Below, piece by piece: positions 46,669-56,187 of a stretch of 64,000 nt of DNA; the stretch's first letter is position 1, and the number at the start of each line of letters is the position of its first letter. The stretch covers positions 1,732,501-1,796,500 of the forward strand of contig NC_091889.1 in NCBI RefSeq assembly GCF_019399895.1. The letters are read 5' to 3'. The notes under the pieces are model-generated. The model did not search any database, had not been told where the DNA came from, and saw only the letters and a list, made by a program, of their open reading frames with translations. This DNA comes from Cardiocondyla obscurior (Eukaryota > Arthropoda > Insecta > Hymenoptera > Formicidae). A program made the position numbers and the translations under genes.

Positions 46669-46940
46669 AATGTCAACGTAATTTCAATATGTGTACCGCA
46701 TTTTACTACTGAAAAATTAAGATAATCGGTTGTGCTACTTCGGCAACGAAGTGCCCTGTAAATCTGTCGAATTTTGACTTACCGACAGATATTAGAACGT
46801 TATTTAAGTTTAACAAAAGGCACTTTTTTGCCGAAGCAGCACAGCCACTTATCTCGATTTTCAATTGTTTTTTTCGTAAGGTACATGTACTTCGACGAGC
46901 GAAGAAGCGATTGTGCGTGCACACTGTAAACAGTAGCAAA

Positions 46941-47369
46941 ATGCGGTTCACGACTCGAGATTACGTCGATATGTTAATTTGCTACGGCATAGCGGGCGAA
47001 AATTCGCGTGGTGTAGTGCGCGTATACGCGCGCAGATTTCCAAACCGCGCGAGTGCTACGCAAACGACGATATTAAGGTGCGTCGCTCGTGCACGAAAGA
47101 CAGGGTTCGTGGCCCCAATAAGAAGGAACGTCGAAATTGGCGTTCGGCGGAACTTGAACCGGGAGAATCGTATTTTGCTATCTTTTGAGAACAATCCGAG
47201 TAATAGCGTGCGCCGGGTTGCTAGAGCCATGCGTGTACCACGGAACTTGGTGCACCGAGTTATGAGAGAAGATGGGTTGCACCCGTTTCACTGCCGACGG
47301 GTGCAACAGCTTCTCCCGCGCGACCAGATACAAGGCGCAATTTTTTGTGAAGGTAATTTTAATTTATAA
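46941..47369 (+). pseudogene. Transposase N-terminal region (DUF4817/HTH type)
   Basis: From ATG at 46941: MRFTTRDYVDMLICYGIAGE, VYARRFPNRASATQTTILRC, then RRVARAMRVPRNLVHRVMRE and HPFHCRRVQQLLPRD. This matches the paired helix-turn-helix start of insect mariner-like transposases, as I remember them. The frame stops before any DDE residues, so only the DNA-binding half survives. Confidence 0.7.
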
Positions 47370-47393
47370 TTTTATTAAAGTTCGTTTATGCTT

Positions 47394-47547
47394 AATTATA
47401 TTGCACGTCTCATTCTCAATGATGATTACTGTAGTATGCTTGCCATGCTTAACTTCACAACACTTTAGAGCACAAAGTACTCGAGCTTAGCGCCCTCTGC
47501 CTTCCAGGTGGCGCCCTACGCAATATGACGCCTCCCGTCATATTGTT
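47394..47547 (+). repeat. DIRS left inverted terminal repeat
   Basis: Shares with the complement of 62653-62810 the run from GATGAT-ACTGTAGTATGC to CCGTCATATTGTTT, with a few mismatches. The outermost 30 bases are more diverged. Confidence 0.9.
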
Positions 47548-47631
47548 TTGTTGTGTTCAGTTTCACACATCTCAAGTATTAATTTGCTTAGATTATTACT
47601 GGTTTTTATTAAAAAACAGCAAAAGTTCACA

Positions 47632-48941
47632 ATGAGTAAGAGAAAAAAGAGAAAGTGTTTGCGTTCCACATTAAGAGAACGCCAGGATTACAGAGATAAT
47701 TCTAAAAAATTGCAAGAACAACTTGATAACCTCACTAAGCAAATGCAATTGTTCACACAGTCTAAAGATCTTTCCACGGAGAATATCGAAAGTAATTACA
47801 AACTAACAGTCGGTAAGTTTAATATCATAAACTTCTTTGTACGTTCCACACGACCGTTCAAAGTTTTGCTGAATCCAAACGATTCAGCCAAGTCCTTACG
47901 ACACTTCATTGTCGAATCTATACGATTCGAACATGTCTATACGACACAAGTCTATACGACACAAGCCTATACGACACAAATCTATATGACACAAGTCTAT
48001 ACGACAAAATAGTCCAAACGATTAAATAGTCTTTACGTCAATAAAGTCTTCACGGTATCACGATCAAACAATTAAAAGACATATCATTTGAGGTTACCTT
48101 TTACAGATAATAATAATGATAAGGAGAATGTCCCGGAGAATGTTCCGAATCCTGATAATCCTGGTGAAAAACAAGACAACCCCGCTATTCCGCAAGAGGT
48201 TCTTGATATTTTGGGAGAGGATCCAAATCTGTTAAAACAAATTAATGTCATCTTTCATCCAGAACTAAAATCTAGATGGGAAAACTGGATCCGAGAAGGG
48301 TTTTCAGAAGAAGAGAAAAAGATAATTTTAGAAAAATATCCTCGAAAAGGTGATCTTTTCGTAGAGGTTCCCAAAGTCAATCAAGAATTACATCATATGA
48401 TGTCGGATATCGCCAAAGCAAGGGATGAACATTTCGTTAAGACGCAAAATTCAGTAGGCTCGGCTTTATCAGCTCTAAGTGCTGCAATTTCTCTTATTAT
48501 AAATGATCCCAAAGATAGCATTGACCAGGAAATTCTTACAAAATATCTTGGTGATACGGGAAAAATAATTGCGGATGTTTTTTACCAGCATCCAGAAGAT
48601 CCTATATCACTCCAATATTACCAAAATCACTAAAATCAATGGCTGACAATGTCAAAACGGATGAATGGCTATATGGTACTAAATTCGCAGAGCAGCTAAA
48701 AGAGATACATTCTGTCGAAACTGCATGTGCTAAACTTAAAGCAGCAAATAAAAATGTGAATACCAACAAAACCCAAGGAAACTTCAGAAACCCACCTGCG
48801 AAATACAAGCAGGTGGGTGCATATCAAAGACGACCGATTATGAATTTCAAACCAAGGACCAACAGATACTATCCGAAGACTCAAAAAATTACACCAACAG
48901 CGACAGGTCGCTCTTCAAACCCCAAGTCGTCGAAAAAGTAA
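47632..48941 (+). pseudogene. gag: DIRS gag, with a probable intron
   Basis: ATG at 47632 starts a Lys/Arg-rich, coiled-coil N-terminus. A donor (GGTAAGTTT, intron from 47813) and acceptor (TTTTACAG, exon from 48107) join in phase into DNNNDKENV. The central gag (FHPELKSRWENWIREGFSEE, ALSALSAAISLI) and the tail in another frame (48639-48941, DEWLYGTKFAEQLK, basic end) follow DIRS gag layout. The frameshift lies near 48605. The proposed intron contains five copies of a 15-bp repeat (TATACGACACAAGTC, 47935-48005). Confidence 0.75.
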
Positions 48942-49646
48942 CAAAGGTAACTGTTTAGGCTGGTAGAGATTTAATAATAATAGAATTAACTATATTACAT
49001 TTTGCGATTCTCGTTTTATTATTCAATACAATATCGCCTGATATATTTTCATTAAATAATTATAATCAAAAAAAAAATAAAGATCTGAATTCCACAGCAT
49101 GTTAAACAAAGGGAAAAAAAAAAATATAAACTAAAAGAACACAACCTGAAAATAAAAAGAAATAAAGGGAATAGAATGTCAGGGTATCTGGTTTTACACC
49201 TGATTTTTACGAAAGTATAGGCTCGATGTTAAGAGCAAGGTTAGTTTTGTATTGTGAGTTCGATGTTGAGAACTTATTTGTTTTTCTTAGATAGCCCGTT
49301 GTTGAGAGCTTAATGACTGTTTGCTCTAAGTTCAGAGCTAGGAAGCATTTGATTAAAAAATACTTCGCATTAAGTTCGTTGCTAACCGATATAATAATGG
49401 CTTGAGATTACCTGTGTTTAGATGAGAAAAGTGCTTTCGATGGCCCTATGGCCTTTTATTAAAATCAGTTGTTTCCTCTTAAGCAGGCGTATTAACTTAG
49501 CCGGTTCTTACAACAATTAGATGTAATGATAAATCTCAGCGATCCGATTGCCGGCCTTTTCTCAATATACACGTGGATGGTCTCCTTCTTAACAGCAGAA
49601 TGCCTCTCAGCAACGAACTTTTAAGGAAACAAAGAAAAAGGATAGA
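48942..49646 (+). other. DIRS gag-pol spacer
   Basis: AT-rich 700 bp inside the DIRS with no motif. It has several short GAGCTTAAT/GTTGAGA near-repeats. Confidence 0.4.
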
Positions 49647-50983
49647 GTGGGGATGCGCGACCAATCGCGCGTTATCAGTTTATTCTCTGCTGCCGGGAAT
49701 TTTGAATTTTGCCAGGGCTGTGATAATGCCGCAACAGTAACTGCAGGTCGTTTAAAACAATTTTCCAAGAACTGGGAAAAACTAACGACAGATAAATTTA
49801 TAATCCATTGTATAAAGGGATACAAGATTCCCTTTCATAATACACCAAAACAAATTCTTCCTCCAAAGGAACCAAGCTGGTCACCCGAAGAATTCATGAC
49901 AATAAAATCAGAGATTAATAAGTTGCTAGTTAAAAAAGCAATTGAGGAATGTTCAAAAACATTTTAAAATGGAAGATCTGCGTTTAGCTAAAGATTTATT
50001 AAGTCATGAAGATTTTATGGTTTTAATCGATTTAAAAGACGCCTATTTTTTAATTCTGGTGCATAAAAATTCTCAAAAATTTTTACGTTTTAAATTTTAA
50101 AATAAATTGTTTCAGTTTACGTGTTTACCCTTTGGGTTGTGTACTAGCCCATATGTATATACTAAAGTCATGAAACCTGTAATGAACAAGTTGATAATGT
50201 TAGGCATGTCTTCCGTCATTTATATTGTTACGTCTCCGACTCCGCGTCTCTTTTTTTTGACACATATTAGAAAATTTAATTAAAGGGAAGGTAGACCGTA
50301 GTCCATTGTAATACAAAAGAAAAACTTTAGAACCTTCCAGAAAGACAATTCTTAAAACTAACATATTCCGATACTGGTTATTCCGTGAAAACATAAAAAA
50401 ACATGCGACAAATTGTAAACGGGCACCAACGAAAACTAGACAAAAGGAATTTGTCTGGACATGACAAAAAAATCAAAACTTAAAGGCTCATAAATATTTC
50501 AAACTCTAATTAGACTATCCATCGTAGGAAAAGAAAAAATAACTTTTTTTTAAAATGTAATTGCGCGTGGATCCTGAGCCGTAGAAAAACCAAGGGCGCG
50601 AGAGGCCCGTAATTACCGGAGTATGTGGTGCGGACAAAAGCAATAAAATCAGGTAACACAATGTGTCATACCGATGGTAAAAGTTTTCCCACCATCTCTC
50701 TAAAAATGTTAATAATATTCTGGAAGGTTCGGAAGGGATAACTCTCTGAGGCGGAGCCTCTTATAAACATTTTATTTTCAAAAACCAATGGACCTTGGGA
50801 ACTCCTCACCAAAATCTAGAAACTAAGAGCTAAAACTTAGAAGTTTAAGAAAATAGAAAAGGGATGGGGCACGAGTGCCCAATAATTGTAAAATAGGAAA
50901 AGTGGAGAAACAAGCTCAGCAAATGAAAGTTTTGAATTTCGGAAAAGTGAAAATTCGGCAGTAGTCCTTCCCTTTTCCGAGCT

Positions 50984-50990
50984 TATAAAA
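50984..50990 (+). promoter_or_regulatory. TATA box of the 3-kb element gene
   Basis: TATAAAA about 145 nt upstream of the splice donor at 51128. A start site near 51015 is inferred. Confidence 0.55.
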
Positions 50991-51126
50991 TCTTGTGTTT
51001 CGGCGGAGCACGCTCTCTTGCCCACCAGATATCCAGCGCACACGTTTTGCTAAAATTATCGCGAGTGCCTGTTTGTGCAAGATTGCTGAAAACGCAGACA
51101 AGAAGCATCTAGAAGATCTCCGAAAA

Positions 51127-52420
51127 AGTAAGTCTCCACGATCAATTATGTTATCCCGCGAAAATCGATTCCATTAAATGTTTTATTCAAACTGTTCCTT
51201 TTATTAATTTCAACTAAAGAGGGAAGGGAATGTCTGAGTCGGAGTTCCGGAGATTTGATTAAGTCCTTTGGACTTGGTGGTAAATTTAATGTGCGAAGAA
51301 AACTGCTTCCGAATATCAGCTGAGATACGACGTCGAATAACCAGCGACTTACTGTGGTTCACGCCGCGAAATGTTGCTGGAAGTTTGGCGACTATTTACG
51401 GCTTAAGAAAACGGGAAGCGACCCTCGCCTAAGATGAGCCGCGGAGATTCATTAATGGGCGAGTCGAAAGCTTTGGAAATCGTCGATGACGAGTCTCCTT
51501 TAACCCTTTCTTTGTTAAATTCTCTAAATCTTGTACAATAAAAATTAAAATCAAATTATAAATTTTTAGTGGAATCGTCTTACAAGAAAACTTTAAAGAA
51601 GAGCCGAGTGCGGCGAAACAAACAAATAAAAAAACTGAGGGAACTCGTACGTCGGTTCTTTCTACAATGCTTGATCGCGGCGGCACCAAGCGAGGAGGTA
51701 TTCGTGACTCCTCCGCGTCACGAAGAGAGACCGTGGTCCCCACGTCCGGGCGCTCCGCCACCATCGCCTATCCACGGAGACCCGGAGCCGCTATTCGGCT
51801 ATTTCCCGCCAGAAGAAACCTCCAACAACAGCATAGACAACATCCGACAATATTCCGATAATATCTTGGACATCTCAAGTCAGTCCACAAAGCCGGGAGC
51901 GGAACATTCCGCCCCACGACTTCGTCTTACTCTCCAGATTCGTCCCTCATCTCCGAATCACAGTTTCCCGGAGGTGAATTTCGCGCTTGCTCCTTTCTTC
52001 TCACACCGCCTTTTTTTTCCTTTTGTACCCGAGGAAGCCAACTCTCTGGGCGAGGATGAATCCATCTCTCTTCCAGAAGTAGACTTTCCCGATCAACCTT
52101 TATCTCCCGTCCCGAGTATTGAGGTACTCGAGGAGCATCCGGAACCAAGGGAGGTTATAGACCCTCTCCTGGAGCTCCTTCGCAGGGCCTGTACTCCGTG
52201 GACAGATCCTGTTCCGGTAGGGGCCTACTCCATCGGCCCTGACCACATCGAACCAGAAGAGATCAGGAGACAGGCGACTCGTTCTGCTCCTAATTCTCAT
52301 TTTTTCATACATTACCCCGGGGTGGAATTTCCCTTCCTGGCCCCGATGCGGCTGATCGACCTCGTTTTTCCGCGGACAACAGCGAGGGTGTGTGAAATCG
52401 AGGCGATTACAATAAATTAA
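51127..52420 (+). CDS. Two-exon gene of the 3-kb element; ATG made at the splice junction
   Basis: No family recognised. The leader exon (about 51015-51127) has no ATG. Its donor GTAAGT (51128) and an acceptor TTTTTAG ending at 51569 would place A next to TG, creating an ATG in frame with 283 codons. The protein starts very basic (KKTLKKSRVRRNKQIKKLRE), then is Pro/Glu/Ser-rich with acidic repeats (PEVNFALAPFF, LPEVDFPDQPLSPVPS), and ends in a more ordered region (FFIHYPGVEFPFLAPMRLID). The stop codon overlaps AATAAA (52412-52417). GC content is higher than the flanks. A gag-like nucleic-acid binder is possible but unproven. Confidence 0.6.
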
Positions 52421-52439
52421 TTCGGCGTTACATTCAAAA

Positions 52440-53253
52440 AAGACATTCATACACACACACACACACACAGACACACACTCATTCTTGTAAATATACACAG
52501 ATTTTATAACATGTTTAAATTATATCTTTTAATCAGATTAAATCCATTCTCATATTTTATTATTTTTTCCACCAAAACTTTAAATTTATTTTTATACTTT
52601 AGATGTATCAATTAATATTAAATTTTGTTATCTTTTTATTTTTAAAATTTCGAATTAATTATTATTAAATATCCCTAATCTCCTATTTATGCGAATAACC
52701 ACTGCCGGTTCTGTCCCAGAGAATAAGGATTTACCTCTTTTCTCTAAAAAAAAACCAATTACGCGCTCAATCCTAATCCGAAAATCTTGCGCGTAAAATT
52801 GCGTGGTTTCGGACCTCAAATCCCACGCAAAACTCGGTGGTGCGTCAACTCCCTACATTACCTACAAATATCTATAATGTTGAAGTTTGATGGGGTTAGA
52901 ATACAGACTTAACTGAGTTTCTGTAAAAACAGTTTTTCTATTTGTATTAACAAATGTGTTTTATATTGTCTTACATTTCTAAGGTAGTAATTTCTTACCT
53001 GTAAAAACAGAAACGACATTTAAAGTCCGTACTAGAATAATAATTTTCTTTGTGTCGTTCTAATCAACGCGTATTGACTCACTGTTATCAACTAACTATA
53101 TTTAGATTCATTGTAAGACCATATGGTAAAACAGAATGCAAGAGCGCTAAATAAAAGATACCTTGAAAGGCATATAATGACTTTTACATATCTATCCTGA
53201 GGAATTTCTTTCAAATATCCAATTAATAAAATAATTATTTTCTTGACGTAACA
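52440..53253. other. 3' part of the 3-kb element, non-coding
   Basis: (AC)n at 52449-52478, then AT-rich DNA without ORFs up to the element end. Confidence 0.5.
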
Positions 53254-54901
53254 ATATCGATGATTTACTTTTTATCAATAAATCTGCTGTTTTGTGTGCT
53301 AATGACATACAAATAGCAATCAAATTATTGGAAACATCTGGGGTTTATAATTATTTATAAGAAAAGCTCATTAATTCCCAGCCAGAGATGCAAATATTTA
53401 GGTTTAATACTTAACTCTGTAGATTATATGTTAGAATTAACAGATAAGAAAAAGTCACAACTCATGAATTTGTGTAATAGTTTCAAAAACGGTTCTTATG
53501 TTAAAATCAGAGAACTCGCAAAATTACTGGGTGTATTAACGGCAGCCGTTCCCGCTGTAGCCTACAGCACTATATATTGTAAAAGGTTAGAGAGGCAAAA
53601 ATTTCTTGCGTTAATTGTTAGCAATGGCGATTTTGAAGGAAAAGTTTATATCAGTAAACTAATGGAAGAAGATTTACGTCGGTGGCAGCGTAATGCCAAT
53701 ATAGGAAAGAACCCTATTAGATTAAAAAGTTTTAAAATCGAAATATCTTCCGATGCATCTCTGTCTGGGTGGGGAGCTTATTGTGCAGGTAAAAGTGCTC
53801 ATGAGCCTTGGTCAAATAAAGAAAAAGAATTTAGTATTAATTATGTAGAGTTGCTAGCAGCATTCTTTGTGTTGAAATGTTTTGCAATCAATTATACCAA
53901 CTGTGAAATATTATTAAGAATGGACAATACGTCTGCTATATCATATGTGAATAGAACTGGTGGTGTTCAAATGCCTCATTTAAGTGAATTAGCTCGAAAA
54001 ATATGGAAGTGGTACGAAGATAGGAAATTGTGGATTTTTGCCTCTTATATTCCTTCAAAAGAAAATGTAGAAGCAGATTACGCATCGCGAATCTCCAACA
54101 TTGATACTGAATGGGAGTTAAATGTTGTGTCGTTTCAAGAAGTTAATAAAAAATTTGGTCCCTTTTCCATTGATTTGTTTGCTCTAGACTAAATAAAAAA
54201 TGCAAGAGACTTTGTTCTAGGTTTTCTGATCCAGATACAATATTAGTAGATGCTCTCACAATTTCCTGGAAAAACGAAAAATTTTATGCCTTTCCTCCCT
54301 TCGCACTTCCAAAAACACTTCGGAAAATAATTATGGAAGAAGCAAAGAGGGTTGTGGTTGTTCCAAAATGGCCAACACAACCTTGGTACCCTCTGCTCAC
54401 ATCTTTATTTACTACACCGCCTTTAATTTTGAGTCCAAATAAAAATCTTTTGTTATCTCCTTGCAGAACAAAGACTCATCCGCTTGCATCCAAACTAACT
54501 TTGATGGTAGGAAAATTATCCGGGCGGCGTATGTAAAAAGAGGTTTTGATGAAGATACCGCAAACGTCATAGTCCATTCTACTGCTGAGACTACTTTTAA
54601 ACAATACCAAGGTCCACTGATATTATGGAGCAACTTTGTTAAAAATAATAATTTAGATATATATAATACAAAAACTTCAAATATTATTAAATTTTTGATG
54701 GAAAGATATAGAAGTGGCGCGAGCTATGGCACTCTCAATGCTGTTCGTTCAGCTATTGCTTTTATTTCATCATATAATATCCATAAAGATGGTCTCATAT
54801 CATGCTTTTTAAAAGGCATTTTTAAAGAAAGGTCTTCAAAACCTAGATATACCACTACGTGGGATACGAGGCCAGTGCTTAAATATTTGGAAAAGCTTCA
54901 T

Positions 54902-55242
54902 TGTTAATTACGGAGAGAGGATCCTTGAAATAATAACTCTTCCAGATTTTTTCGTTACTGTATTTTCTGACGGAACACTGTTCGGAAATATGCTGGCTGG
55001 TTAACAGAGTAAGACGAAGTGAAGAAGCGTTGGTGCATTAGCCGCGTAGCGGGGGGAAAACAAAAAGACGCATGCGTTGAGAGCCTTAGGACCAATAGGT
55101 CGCGTTTCACTCTATGAAACCAATCGTAGTCACGGAGCCACAATAGCCAATAAGAGCAGAGCGCAAATTACAAATTTTATGCAAAATTACTATTAATCAA
55201 TATAAATAAAAATTGGAATGATGAATTAAGGAATATCGCACA
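54902..55242 (-). repeat. BEL 3' LTR
   Basis: TGTTAATTACGG to AATATCGCACA; partner of 61383-61723. Confidence 0.95.
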
Positions 55243-55501
55243 AAGCGCCCGCGTTGAAGGATTCGGTCTTCAATAATCAATTTAACCATTAAAGAACTAA
55301 TCATACATTGATCATTCAATTAATCAATCTCCAACAAACCTGAAGTAATAGTCAATAATAATTAGTTGAGATTAATGCAACTCAAACGTGTAATACAATA
55401 TCTTAAACTAGTAAAATTAACGCAAGTAATATAATATTAATGAAATTAAACAATTACGAATTTACATTGAACACATTTACATGTCTTTAAGTTGAATAAT
55501 C
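55243..55501 (-). other. BEL 3' untranslated segment
   Basis: Short AT-rich stretch between the integrase tail and the 3' LTR. No env, as is usual for Pao-type elements. Confidence 0.6.
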
Positions 55502-56152
55502 TTATATTAATTCTAAAGGCAATATGGCAAGTCGAGATATGGGCCTTGTGAAAGCACCTTCCTTGGTTTTTACGAGCGCTGTGCGTGCCACTTTGTCAAA
55601 TCCTTGATAAATTTTTACAATGCGGCTCATAGCCCACTGCATAGGGGGAAACCCAATTTGTTTCATTAGTACAAGCTGTCCAACTAGCAATTGAGGTCCT
55701 TTAGCTTCGCGCCATTTTTGTCTTTGTTGAAGCGTATTTAAATATTCTTCGCTCCATCTTGTCCAAAAATGTTGTTGCATCTGTTGGAGAACTTGCCATC
55801 GCGTTAGTCTATTCATATTTACATCACTTAAGTCTACTTCAGGAAAAGCATTAATCGGTCCGCCAATTAAAAAATGACCCGGACTTAAATAAGAATAATC
55901 ATTGGGATCGGAACTAATACATAAGAGAGGACGTGAATTTAAAATTGATTCAATTGATGATAGAATAGTACTCATTTCCTCGAAAGTCAAATGAGAGTTG
56001 CCAATGACCTTTATAAGGTGTCGCTTCGCTGATTTAACAGCCGCCTCCCACAATCCGCCAAAATTCGGAGCGTTTGGCGGAATAAAATTCCATCTTATTT
56101 GTCTTTCGCGCAAATAATTTGTTATTTCTAATTGAGTGTTGTCGGATTGCAT
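55502..56152 (-). pseudogene. pol: BEL integrase C-terminal part and DUF5641-like domain
   Basis: Continues the integrase catalytic core: FIPPNAPNFGGLWEAAVKSAK holds the catalytic Glu, and the second Asp (YSDNG) lies just upstream in the same frame at about 56205. It then has the LSPGHFLIGGP and WREAKGPQLLVGQLVLMK blocks typical of the C-terminal domain of Pao integrases. It is out of frame with the main ORF because about ten residues are deleted near 56235. Confidence 0.88.
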
Positions 56153-56187
56153 GAGCTCATAGAATTCTTTGAGTTGTCGCTGAGCGC

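Larger units (their letters stand above)
46385..47392. mobile_element. Palindromic head-to-head transposon remnant
   Basis: The two halves are inverted copies. The left arm (46385-46668, minus) is an internally deleted version of the right arm (46979-47392, plus). The ~300-bp centre is itself palindromic (GCAACGAAGTGCCC against GGCACTTTTTTGCC, with CGACAGAT flanks). The right arm carries the N-terminus of a transposase. Outer ends are not defined; the DIRS left terminus abuts it. Confidence 0.7.
50226..53253 (+). mobile_element. 3,028-bp single-gene element of unknown class
   Basis: Begins TGTTACGTCTCC and ends TTGACGTAACA: 9-bp mirrored ends TGTTACGTC/GACGTAACA, flanked by ATAT (50222-50225, 53254-53257). 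It contains a TATA box, one intron, one 283-codon ORF and AATAAA, in that order. No second LTR copy, RT or transposase was found. The ends and TSD resemble those of the Gypsy at 7925 (TGTTACG..., ATAT), so it could be an unusually long solo LTR. Alternatively it is a non-autonomous element. Confidence 0.75.
49647..54192 (+). pseudogene. pol: DIRS RT-RNase H, split by a 3-kb insertion
   Basis: Left part: linker (LKQFSKNWEKLTTDKFII), then an apparent deletion near 49960. It resumes at KMEDLRLAKDLL, DLKDAYFLI and FTCLPFGLCTSPYVYTKVMK, with an in-frame stop at about 50098. The frame reaches IYI at 50225, where the insertion begins, and resumes after it with DDLLFINKS, so the catalytic aspartates flank the insertion. 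RNase H follows in 53428-54192 (ISSDASLSGWGAYC, ELLAAFFVL, MDNTSAISYVN, ENVEADYASR), with stops near 53357 and 53410. Confidence 0.85.

Noticed and set aside
47935..48005. CRISPR-like short repeats
   Set aside because: Units are 15-bp head-to-tail without spacers, inside an insect retroelement intron.
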